Assembly (NCBI GenBank): GCA_021405315.1
Contig: QWIH01000010.1
Coordinates: 1-64,000, forward strand
From: Leptolyngbya sp. PLA1
GTDB taxonomy: Bacteria; Planctomycetota; Phycisphaerae; Phycisphaerales; UBA1924
DNA: 64,000 nt
Reading direction: 5' to 3'
The number at the start of each line of letters is the position of its first letter. Within the stretch, counting starts at the first letter, position 1. The notes under the pieces were generated by a model. It was not told where the DNA came from and did not search any database. It saw only the letters and a list, made by a program, of their open reading frames with translations. The position numbers and the translations under genes are program-made. Positions 49,501-64,000 of the stretch are shown here, piece by piece.

Positions 49501-49624
49501 TGCCTCTTCACTCGAGAGGACCGGGCGCCCCGAAGGGCATTCGGAAAAACTCGGACCGCGGGCACTACCGAGCGTCGCCGACCCTGGCCGGGTCGGCCCA
49601 TGGCGCCGGTGGGAGGTTGGAACG

Positions 49625-50053
49625 ATGGCCAAGAGAGAAGTCACAAACGTCTTTAAGCTGATGGCAGTGGGCGGGGCGGCAACGCCCGCGCCGCCGCTGG
49701 GTCCTGTGCTGGGCTCCAAGGGTGTGAACCCCGGGCAGTTCATCCAGAAGTTCAACGCCGCCACGCAGCACGTGAAGGGGAAGAAGGTCGGGTGCATCGT
49801 GACGGTGTACTCGGACAAGAGCTTCGAGTTCGAGCTGAAGAGTTCCCCGGCGTCGGCGCTCATCATCGAGGCGGCGGGGATCGAGAAGGGCTCGGGCGTT
49901 CCGAACAAGAACAAGGTCGGGAAGATCACCAAGGCGCAGGTCGAGAAGATCGCCAAGGAGAAGATGGCCGACCTGAACTCCCACAGCGTGGAGTCGGCGA
50001 TGCGCGTGATCGAGGGAACCGCACGATCCATGGGGGTCACGGTCGTCGCCTGA
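49625..50053 (+). CDS. rplK: 50S ribosomal protein L11
   Basis: Protein of 142 residues, normal length. L11 binds the GTPase-centre rRNA with L10/L12 and helps factor binding and the stringent response. Signatures: KLMAVGGAATPAPPLGPVLG, GSKGVNPGQFIQKFNA, TVYSDKSFEFELKSSPAS, and the C-terminal DLNSHSVESAMRVIEGTARS with GVTV. GGAGG lies 8 bases before ATG 49625; upstream extension of the frame is not homologous. It is the first gene of rplK-rplA-rplJ-rplL. secE and nusG, its usual upstream partners, are absent here. Confidence 0.98.
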   Translation: MAKREVTNVFKLMAVGGAATPAPPLGPVLGSKGVNPGQFIQKFNAATQHVKGKKVGCIVTVYSDKSFEFELKSSPASALIIEAAGIEKGSGVPNKNKVGKITKAQVEKIAKEKMADLNSHSVESAMRVIEGTARSMGVTVVA

Positions 50054-50080
50054 CGCCCGAACTACAGGAGCACACACACC

Positions 50081-50782
50081 ATGGCACTGCGAATCACCAA
50101 GCGAGCGAAGGCGAACCAGGCGATGATCCCCGACGGGCCCGTGGCGGCGTCGGAGGCGGTCAGCCTGCTCAAGAAGTTCAAGGCCCCGAAGTTCGACCAG
50201 ACGGTGAACGTCTGCATGCACCTGAACCTCGACACCAAGCAGGCCGACCAGGCTCTGCGCGGCGCGATCAGCCTGCCCAAGGGCATCGGCAAGACCAAGC
50301 GCGTCATCGCGTTCTGTCAGAGCGACGTCAGCAAGGCGGCGCTCGAGAACGGCGCCATCAAGGCGGGCGGCGAGGAGCTGGTCGCGGAGATCGAGAAGGG
50401 CTGGATGGACTTCGACGTCGCGATCGCGAGCCCCGACATGATGCGGGTAGTTTCCAAGCTGGGCAAGGTGCTGGGCCCCAAGGGCCTCATGCCCAGCCCC
50501 AAGGCGGGGACCGTCACCCCGGACGTGGCCAAGGCCGTCAAGGAGTACTCCGCCGGCAAGGTCGAGTTCCGTGCGGACACGTTCGGCAACGTGCACGCGG
50601 TGCTCGGGAAGATGAGCTTCCCCGAGGCGAGCCTCGCGGAGAACCTTGAGTTCTTCATCCACGCCATCGAGAAGACCCGTCCCGCGAGCGTGAAGGGCCA
50701 GTACGTCAAGAAGGTGACCGTGAGCGGCGCCATGACCCCCGGCGTCCAGGTGAAGTTCGTGTCGGCTGTCGCCGAGCACTGA
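50081..50782 (+). CDS. rplA: 50S ribosomal protein L1
   Basis: L1 of 233 residues, forming the mobile stalk near the E site, and in many bacteria the translational repressor of this operon. Signatures: [79 protein letters not shown] (the L1 hallmark) and [27 protein letters not shown] precedes the ATG. The 27-bp gap from rplK shows cotranscription. Confidence 0.98.
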   Translation: MALRITKRAKANQAMIPDGPVAASEAVSLLKKFKAPKFDQTVNVCMHLNLDTKQADQALRGAISLPKGIGKTKRVIAFCQSDVSKAALENGAIKAGGEELVAEIEKGWMDFDVAIASPDMMRVVSKLGKVLGPKGLMPSPKAGTVTPDVAKAVKEYSAGKVEFRADTFGNVHAVLGKMSFPEASLAENLEFFIHAIEKTRPASVKGQYVKKVTVSGAMTPGVQVKFVSAVAEH

Positions 50783-50827
50783 GCCCAGCAGCACAGCTCC
50801 ACACAGCACAGCCGATAGGAGACAGCC

Positions 50828-51385
50828 ATGTCGAAGACGATGAAGTCCATGATCATGCGGGAGTACAAGGCCCGCATTGCCGGCGACGCGGCGTCGTACC
50901 CCGACGCGATGCTCATCAGCATCCGCGGCGTGAAGGGCACCGACACGACCAAGATGCGGCACGCCCTGGCCAAGAAGAACATCAAGATCACCGTGATCCG
51001 CAACTCCCTGGCGAGGAAGGCCTTCGAGGGTTCGAGCCTCGCCTCGTTCGAGGAGTTGCTCTCCGGCGCGAACGCACTGGCCCACGGCGGCGAGTCCGTC
51101 GTGGAGGTGGCGCGTGAGGTGGTCGCGATCGCCGCCAAGCTGCCCAAGCTGGAGCTCAAGGGCGCCGTGCTCGACGGGAAGCTCTACAAGGGCAAGGCCG
51201 GCGTCGAGGAACTCAGCAAGTTCCCGACGAAGGACGAGGCCATCGCGAACGTCGTGACGCTGGTGGTGAGCCCCGCGCGCAAGCTCGTGGCGCAGCTCCA
51301 GGGGCCCGGCTCCACCGTTGCCGGCCTTGTCAAGGCCATCGAGGGCAAGCTGGAGAAGGGCGAGGCAATCGCGAAGGCCGGTTGA
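50828..51385 (+). CDS. rplJ: 50S ribosomal protein L10
   Basis: L10 of 185 residues, the base of the ribosomal stalk that carries L7/L12 dimers on its C-terminal helix. Signatures: [60 protein letters not shown] and [20 protein letters not shown]. The family motif usually read as Ala-x-Leu-Arg is replaced by Lys-Met-Arg-His, a modest divergence. GGAG lies before the ATG. It is 45 bp after rplA and separated from rplL by 155 bp with a small hairpin. Confidence 0.96.
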   Translation: MSKTMKSMIMREYKARIAGDAASYPDAMLISIRGVKGTDTTKMRHALAKKNIKITVIRNSLARKAFEGSSLASFEELLSGANALAHGGESVVEVAREVVAIAAKLPKLELKGAVLDGKLYKGKAGVEELSKFPTKDEAIANVVTLVVSPARKLVAQLQGPGSTVAGLVKAIEGKLEKGEAIAKAG

Positions 51386-51401
51386 TTCGATCGTTGATGA
51401 T

Positions 51402-51418
51402 CGCCCCGCCGCGGGGCG
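51402..51418 (+). promoter_or_regulatory. Hairpin between rplJ and rplL
   Basis: CGCCCC (51402-51407) and GGGGCG (51413-51418) form a 6-bp stem with loop GCCGC, 17 bases after the rplJ stop. No U-tract. In other bacteria the rplJ-rplL spacer adjusts the L10:L12 ratio by folding or RNA processing; a similar role is possible here. Confidence 0.4.
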
Positions 51419-51540
51419 TGAACACACGTCTGTTCCCGACTGGTCCGCGATGCGGATGAAACGCCGGAACGTTCCGGCCCCTCTCGGGAATCGTTCGGCC
51501 AAGGGCACCCCCCGAGGCCAGTAAGAGAAAGGTGCACGAC

Positions 51541-51939
51541 ATGTCCGATACGACCTTTGACGCGAAGATCAAGGACCTGGGTGACAAGCTCGCCGGCCTG
51601 ACCCTGAAGGAGGCGGTGGACCTGGGCAAGTACATGAAGGAGACCTACGGCATCGAGGCCGCCTCGGGCGGGGCCGTGGTCATGGCGGCGGGTGGCGGCG
51701 GCGGCGGCGCGGCCGCGGCGCCCGTCAAGGACAGCTTCGACGTCGTCCTCAAGGCCGCCGGCGACAAGAAGATCCAGGTCATCAAGGTCGTCCGCGAGGC
51801 GACGGGCCTGGGTCTGGCGGAAGCCAAGGCTCTGGTGGACACTCCCGGCAAGGCGGTCAAGACCGGCCTCTCCAAGGAGGATGCCGACAAGCTCAAGAAG
51901 TCCCTGGAAGAGCAGGGCGCCACGATCGAGCTGGCCTAA
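51541..51939 (+). CDS. rplL: 50S ribosomal protein L7/L12
   Basis: L7/L12 of 132 residues, the multi-copy stalk protein that recruits translation factors. The N-terminal dimer part has [21 protein letters not shown] Gly/Ala hinge (about 54-66) follows VVMAAGG, and the C-terminal domain has [40 protein letters not shown] and the end [16 protein letters not shown] lies 8 bases before ATG 51541; a GTG three codons earlier is less likely. It is followed by a strong intrinsic terminator. Confidence 0.98.
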   Translation: MSDTTFDAKIKDLGDKLAGLTLKEAVDLGKYMKETYGIEAASGGAVVMAAGGGGGGAAAAPVKDSFDVVLKAAGDKKIQVIKVVREATGLGLAEAKALVDTPGKAVKTGLSKEDADKLKKSLEEQGATIELA

Positions 51940-52024
51940 GACGGCCGGTTCGGCGTTGGTGGCGATCTTCGGGGGGCGTTCGGATGCCTTCCCGAAGGGT
52001 CGACACAACAGGACACTGGATCGA

Positions 52025-52054
52025 CCCCCCCGGTCGCGAGGCCGGGGGGGTTTT
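52025..52054 (+). terminator. Intrinsic terminator after rplL
   Basis: CCCCCCCGG (52025-52033) pairs perfectly with CCGGGGGGG (52042-52050) around an 8-base loop, followed at once by TTTT. It is a textbook Rho-independent terminator 85 bp after the rplL stop. Confidence 0.92.
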
Positions 52055-52063
52055 CCCTGTCGG

Positions 52064-52092
52064 TTGTCCAAAGGGCTTTCGGCGGTTATACT
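52064..52092 (+). promoter_or_regulatory. Promoter of rpoBC
   Basis: TTGTCC (52064-52069), a 17-base spacer and TATACT (52087-52092) match the housekeeping-sigma consensus well, with 4 of 6 and 5 of 6 bases and the ideal spacing. It starts 10 bp after the rplL terminator. Transcription from about 52099 would give a leader of about 140 bases. Confidence 0.75.
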
Positions 52093-52239
52093 TCCGGGTT
52101 CTTCCCAGGGCGGTGGTGCAGGCGGATGCGAGTGGGACGAGCCGTTGAACGACATGAATCCTAGGAACGTGTGACTCTGCTCGCGCCGCGCGTTGGCGCG
52201 CGGGGGCGGGTCTGCGACTCTCCATCGTAGAGGATACCG

Positions 52240-56103
<3,864 letters not shown>

Positions 56104-56111
56104 CCGCCCCT

Positions 56112-56131
56112 CCGGCCCCCCGCGGGGCCGG
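56112..56131 (+). promoter_or_regulatory. Hairpin between rpoB and rpoC
   Basis: CCGGCCCC (56112-56119) and GGGGCCGG (56124-56131) form a perfect 8-bp stem with a CCGC loop just after the rpoB stop. No U-tract follows, so read-through into rpoC is expected. It may protect or process the mRNA. Confidence 0.5.
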
Positions 56132-56190
56132 CGTTCCCCGCAGTCCACCGCCTGTTTTTGCCCGGAATACGCACGCCAGAGGACCGATTC

Positions 56191-60588
<4,398 letters not shown>

Positions 60589-60618
60589 CCGCGAGCGACG
60601 TTTCACCGCCACCTCCTC

Positions 60619-60646
60619 GCCCCGGGCTCTGCGCCCGGGGCTTTTT
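60619..60646 (+). terminator. Intrinsic terminator after rpoC
   Basis: GCCCCGGGC (60619-60627) pairs perfectly with GCCCGGGGC (60633-60641) around TCTGC, followed by TTTTT (60642-60646). It closes the rpoBC unit 31 bp after the stop, so rpsL, rpsG and tuf are not cotranscribed here. Confidence 0.93.
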
Positions 60647-60673
60647 CGTTCCGCGCCCCGATAGACTCTCTCC

Positions 60674-62008
60674 ATGACGACGAACAGCCGGGTTTCGGCC
60701 CTCGGTGTGGCGGCGGTGATCGGCGCGCTGACGGGCATCCTCGATGCACGTCCACCGATCGTCGAGTTCGCGCTCCCGGATCACGCCGATGTCATCCACC
60801 CCGCCACCACAGAGCTCGTCATCCGCTTTGACCAGGACATGAGCCCCGCCGGTTGGTCGATCTGCGGCGGGGGGCCGACGTTCCCGCCGCTGGACGGCCA
60901 GCCCCGCTGGGTCAGCCCCCGCGAGCTGCGTGTGCCCGTGAAGCTCGCTGCCGGTGCCGAGTACGCGCTCAGCATCAACTGCCCGAGCGCCCGGAACTTC
61001 AGGAGCGCCACGGGCGAGCCCGCGGAGGTGCACCCCATCTCGTTCCGCACGCTTCGCGAGGGCGAAGCCCCGCCGACGATCACGCCCCAGCAGGGAGCGG
61101 ACATGACGCGGGCGCTCCGCAGCGCGATCGACACTCGCTACTCCTATCGAGATCTGAGGAAGGTCGATTGGTCGGCGGCGTTCGATGACGCGAAGCTTGA
61201 AGAGGCCGGCACGCCCGCCGCGTTCGCGAGGAGGGCCGCCTCGATGCTCGCGGCAAACCAGGACCTGCACGTCTTCGTCGAGGTTGACGGCAAGCGGCTC
61301 GCGAGCGGGCGGCGTTCGGTGGCCTGGAATGTCGACACGGGGCGCCTCAAGGAACTGGTGCCCCGGTGGACCGACAACGGCACCGTGGCGGTAGGGCGGT
61401 TTGACGACGGCGTGGGATACGTCCTGATCCGCAGTTGGGGGTCGGACATCCGCGAGCGCCTCCGCCCGGCCTTCGACGCGATCGCGGAGCTTTCGGGCGC
61501 GAAGGCCCTGGTTGTGGATGTGCGGCCCAACAGCGGCGGCGACGAGAGCCTCGCCCGGATGTTCGCGGCGTGCTTCGTTGATGAGCCCACCGTCTACTCC
61601 CGCAGCCTCATCCGCAATCCCGACGCGCCGGAGGGCTGGGAGGGGCCGTTCGATCGAGTCGTGGAGCCCGGCGAAGGGGCGAAGTTTCACGGCAAGGTCG
61701 CGGTCCTGATCGGCCCCGCGTGCATGAGCTCCAACGAGTCGTTCATTCTGATGATGCGCCGCGCGGGGGTCCGGGAGACTTTCGGCGAGAAGACGTGGGG
61801 GAGCTCCGGCAACCCCAGGCCCCACGACCTGGGCCAGGGCGTGCGCGTGTTCCTCCCCTCCTGGAAGGACCTTCTCCCGGACGGCTCGGTGCTCGAGGGC
61901 GTTGGCATCCCGCCGGATCATCCCGTGGAATGGCGGCGTGGTGAGGGTGATCCGGTGCTCGATGCGGCGCTCGCGTGGCTGCGCGGCACGGCGAAAGGCA
62001 CGCCCTGA
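60674..62008 (+). CDS. S41 family peptidase with N-terminal Ig-like domain
   Basis: Protein of 444 residues. A signal-like start (VSALGVAAVIGALTGILDA) suggests export. Residues about 28-130 are an SbsA/Big-type Ig domain (VIHPATTELVIRFDQDMSPA; SPRELRVPVKLAAGAEYALS). The tail-specific-protease-like domain has DDGVGYVLIRSWGSDIRERL, KALVVDVRPNSGGDESLARM, KVAVLIGPACMSSNESFILM (the Ser-x-x-Glu nucleophile region, normally Thr-Ala-Ser-Ala-Ser-Glu), FGEKTWGSSGNP and LEGVGIPPDHPVEWRRGEGD. No PDZ domain is visible, so substrate choice must differ from CtpA. It lies between the rpoC terminator and a convergent pilin-like gene. Confidence 0.88.
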   Translation: MTTNSRVSALGVAAVIGALTGILDARPPIVEFALPDHADVIHPATTELVIRFDQDMSPAGWSICGGGPTFPPLDGQPRWVSPRELRVPVKLAAGAEYALSINCPSARNFRSATGEPAEVHPISFRTLREGEAPPTITPQQGADMTRALRSAIDTRYSYRDLRKVDWSAAFDDAKLEEAGTPAAFARRAASMLAANQDLHVFVEVDGKRLASGRRSVAWNVDTGRLKELVPRWTDNGTVAVGRFDDGVGYVLIRSWGSDIRERLRPAFDAIAELSGAKALVVDVRPNSGGDESLARMFAACFVDEPTVYSRSLIRNPDAPEGWEGPFDRVVEPGEGAKFHGKVAVLIGPACMSSNESFILMMRRAGVRETFGEKTWGSSGNPRPHDLGQGVRVFLPSWKDLLPDGSVLEGVGIPPDHPVEWRRGEGDPVLDAALAWLRGTAKGTP

Positions 62009-62010
62009 CC

Positions 62011-62032
62011 GGTCGCACGGCTCGGCGCGACC
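62011..62032. terminator. Hairpin between convergent S41 and prepilin-like genes
   Basis: GGTCGC (62011-62016) and GCGACC (62027-62032) pair around a 10-base loop in the 55-bp gap between two stops. No U-tract; weak candidate. Confidence 0.35.
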
Positions 62033-62063
62033 GTCCAGCGCCGGCATCGGTCGGCATGTCGAA

Positions 62064-62609
62064 CTACTTGATGTCCATGGGCGTACCCACGTCGAGGTTC
62101 ATGGGCTCGAGGTCCTTGGGCGTGCCCTCGACCGGCGGCTGGCCGTTCAGAAGCACGTAGAGCGCCGCATCCCACGCTTCGTCGTCGGTCTGAGGCACCA
62201 ACGCCCTGAACGCGCCGTTCGCGGGGTTGTACCACCACGTCTTCGCGGCCGGGTTGTCAGCCCTGAACCGCTTGACGCTCGGGTGCTCCAGCGACGCGTC
62301 GCCCGAGCTGTCACGCAGGATCGGGTTTGTGAGCGACCCGCCGAACGGGTTGGGTATCAGCTCGCGGGTGGAGAGGACCGAGGGCGTGATGCCGCTGGGG
62401 TACACGCCGTGCTCTCCCTGATAGAGCTCCAGCGATTGGAGATAGGTCCGCAGGGCGGCGCGGCAGGCGGACTCCTTGGCTCCGGCCGCCGCCCTCGACA
62501 TCCGAGGAACGGCGATCGCTGCGACCGTGGCGATCACGACGATCACCACGACGAGTTCCAGGAGTGAGAAACCCCGTGCGCGGAGATGGCCTCTGGAACG
62601 TGCGGGCAC
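62064..62609 (-). CDS. Type II secretion/type IV pilin-like protein (prepilin)
   Basis: Protein of about 181 residues from GTG 62609. RARGFSLLELVVVIVVIATVAAIAVPRM is a type III (prepilin) signal: cleavage after Gly, then Phe+1 and Glu+5, then about 20 hydrophobic residues. It would be processed by a PilD-like peptidase and assembled into a pseudopilus or pilus. The C-terminal head (about 150 residues) has TYLQSLELYQGEHGVYPSGI, like the GspG-type pseudopilins abundant in planctomycetes. An ATG at 62864 would add 85 low-complexity Pro-rich residues and is unlikely. The ribosome-binding site is weak, so the start is uncertain. No other secretion genes adjoin it. Confidence 0.85.
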   Translation of the reverse strand: MPARSRGHLRARGFSLLELVVVIVVIATVAAIAVPRMSRAAAGAKESACRAALRTYLQSLELYQGEHGVYPSGITPSVLSTRELIPNPFGGSLTNPILRDSSGDASLEHPSVKRFRADNPAAKTWWYNPANGAFRALVPQTDDEAWDAALYVLLNGQPPVEGTPKDLEPMNLDVGTPMDIK

Positions 62610-62848
62610 CGTCGAGAGAAGATCGGGCGGCGGGTCCGGGCTGTCCAGTCCGGGCCCGTCCCCGGGGCCTGGAGGTCCCGGGGGGCGCCATTCGACCGGA
62701 AGGCCAGGAGGGCGGCTCGCGGGTGACAGCTCCGGTAACCTCGGACGCCCGGTGTGCGAAGGAGTTGCAGGTTCCACCCGGGTTATCCGTCTTGCCAAAC
62801 GGTCGGCGGGTGGTATTCTGGCCCGGCTCGGGGTCTTTGGGAGCGCGC

Positions 62849-64000
62849 ATGACGATCCACACACTGTTGGCCCGTTGCGGCCTGACCATCATGGCTCTGG
62901 GTCTCGCCGCCACGGCTCAGGCCCAGACCTTTGAGAGCCAGGGCATGGAACTGCTCTGCCACATCGACCTTCCGGCGTTCGGGAACGCGGGCGGGAACGG
63001 CAACTCGTGCTGGGGGTGGGTTTCGCCGGCCGGTCGCGAGTACGCGATCATGGGCCTCAACAACAAGGTCGCGTTCGTGGACATCACCGACCCGCGGAAC
63101 CCAGTCGTGCGTGCGACGGTGGCCCACACGAACAGCCTCTGGGCGGATGTGAAGACCTACCAGCACTACTGCTATGTCTCCAACGAAGCGGGGGGCGGGG
63201 TCCAGGTCATTGACATCTCCCAGCTCGACTCCGGCGTGGCGACGTTCGTGCGGAATGTGACCACCAACGGCCTGAACAACACGCACACGCTCGCGGTGGA
63301 TGAGGTGTCCGGGTACCTGTACACCGCCGGCTCGACGAGCGTGACGAACTCGCGGGGCGGGCCGGTGGCGTGGTCCTTGGCCGACCCGTCCAACCCGACG
63401 TTCGCCGGGCAGTGGGGGGTGCGCTACACGCACGAGTGCCAGGTCGTGACCTACACCACGGGACCCTACGCCGGGAAGCAGATCTGCTTCGCCTTCAACG
63501 AGAGCTCGGGCATGGCGGTGATCGATGTCACCGACAAGGCCAACATGATCACGATGTCGGTGACTCCCTATCCCGGAGTCACGTACTGCCACCAGGGCTG
63601 GCTGAGCCCCGATCAGCGGTACGTGTACATCAACGACGAGATCGACGGGCCGGCGCAGGGCGTGCCGCCCACGCTCACACGCATCCTGAACGTCGAGAAT
63701 CTCTCCGCGCCGTTCCTCGCGGGGACGTTCACCAGCGCCACCCCCGGCTCGACCGACCACAACCTGTACCTCCGCGACAACCTGCTCTTCGAGGCCAACT
63801 ACCACTCCGGCCTCCGTGTCTTCGACGTGACCTCCCCTCTGGCGCCTGTCGAGTTTGCGTACTTCGACACCTACCCGGAGGACAACGCGTCCGGCTACGA
63901 CGGCCTCTGGAACAACTACCCCTTCCTCCCCTCACGGAACATCGTGCTGTCGGACATCGATCGCGGCATGTTCGTCGTCCGGGTGCTCGACAACTCCGTG
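62849..64000 (+). CDS. Choice-of-anchor B family LVIVD-repeat protein (3' end outside window)
   Basis: Starts at ATG 62849 (GGGAG 6 bases upstream) and stays open to the last base of the window: 384 codons, C-terminus missing. The signal peptide is about residues 1-26 (LTIMALGLAATAQAQ). The mature part is built of LVIVD-type propeller strands: YAIMGLNNKVAFVDITDPRN, VSNEAGGGVQVIDISQLDSG, VAWSLADPSNPTFAGQWG, GMAVIDVTDKANMITM and GLRVFDVTSPLAPVEFAYFD. The order and Cys/His pattern (THECQVVTYTTGPYAGKQIC) fit the choice-of-anchor B family, secreted proteins ending in varied C-terminal anchors. The missing end could carry a dockerin-like tag like those at 25877 and 28132. Confidence 0.88.
   Translation, partial: MTIHTLLARCGLTIMALGLAATAQAQTFESQGMELLCHIDLPAFGNAGGNGNSCWGWVSPAGREYAIMGLNNKVAFVDITDPRNPVVRATVAHTNSLWADVKTYQHYCYVSNEAGGGVQVIDISQLDSGVATFVRNVTTNGLNNTHTLAVDEVSGYLYTAGSTSVTNSRGGPVAWSLADPSNPTFAGQWGVRYTHECQVVTYTTGPYAGKQICFAFNESSGMAVIDVTDKANMITMSVTPYPGVTYCHQGWLSPDQRYVYINDEIDGPAQGVPPTLTRILNVENLSAPFLAGTFTSATPGSTDHNLYLRDNLLFEANYHSGLRVFDVTSPLAPVEFAYFDTYPEDNASGYDGLWNNYPFLPSRNIVLSDIDRGMFVVRVLDNSV

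Larger units (their letters stand above)
51940..52239 (+). other. rplL-rpoB intergenic region (300 bp): terminator, promoter and structured leader
   Basis: It contains in order an intrinsic terminator (52025-52054), a near-consensus promoter (52064-52092), a six-codon reading frame (ATG 52154 to TGA 52174), a CCGCGCG/CGCGCGG hairpin with TTGG loop (52186-52203) and a GAGGA before the rpoB ATG. Nothing else coding is seen. Confidence 0.75.

Noticed and set aside
62610..62864. N-terminal 85-residue extension of the prepilin-like protein
   Set aside because: Pro/Arg-rich with no similarity to pilins. It would bury the prepilin signal, which normally lies within the first few dozen residues.

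Overview
The window is GC-rich and reads as chromosomal DNA of a planctomycete, most likely of the class Phycisphaerae. The evidence for this is: C-terminal EF-hand (dockerin-like) tags ending in Gly-Asp-Cys on secreted proteins; a 2,599-residue surface protein with an N-terminal LEDRKLL motif; many secreted repeat proteins; and frequent GTG, TTG and apparently CTG start codons. The assignment rests on reading protein sequences, not on a search. I see no rRNA, tRNA, CRISPR array, insertion sequence or phage module.

Layout. 1-849: 3' end of a Pro/Asp-rich hypothetical protein. 999-6576: ssb, an FkbM-type methyltransferase divergent from a glycosyltransferase-like protein, a membrane/zinc-ribbon/HEAT-like protein, a one-pass membrane protein and a UDP-sugar epimerase. 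6955-18506: a small membrane protein, purH, a PQQ-propeller lipoprotein, riboflavin synthase, a lipoprotein combining a tyrosine-phosphatase loop with a C-terminal cytochrome c'-like haem motif, ruvC, an NhaD/ArsB-type antiporter, murJ, a reverse-strand set (erythromycin-esterase-like protein, apaG, small zinc protein) and a small membrane protein. 18528-31691: an SDR and murQ, then a reverse-strand run of SGNH hydrolase, trypsin-like protease, extracellular nuclease, comEC and purL. 31946-39324: a PLP trans-sulfuration enzyme, adenylate kinase and racemase, an hscB-DUF21/CBS-DUF21/CBS overlapping operon, a thioredoxin-like protein and a DUF1015 protein. 39706-47505: the giant surface protein. 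47612-49378: a lipoprotein and a secreted TPR-like protein. 49625-60588: rplK-rplA-rplJ-rplL and rpoB-rpoC. 60674-64000: an S41 peptidase, a prepilin-like protein and the 5' part of a choice-of-anchor B protein.

How the parts work together. The ribosomal-protein/RNA-polymerase block is the housekeeping core. It is split by a strong intrinsic terminator after rplL and a near-consensus promoter before rpoB, and it closes with another strong terminator after rpoC. purH and purL belong to purine synthesis but are not in one operon. murJ (lipid II export) and murQ (recycling of MurNAc-6-phosphate) point to a peptidoglycan wall and its turnover. The reverse-strand run at 20-32 kb makes three secreted hydrolases, two with EF-hand tags, and then ComEC. 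A DNA-scavenging role for the nuclease and ComEC is an inference.

Most unusual observations: RpoC has lost the cysteines of its second zinc site; a phosphatase-cytochrome c' lipoprotein; two genes whose only well-placed start is CTG behind a good Shine-Dalgarno; and a giant surface protein whose repeat spacing suggests a seven-bladed propeller flanked by PPC-like modules and four C-terminal repeats of about 110 residues.
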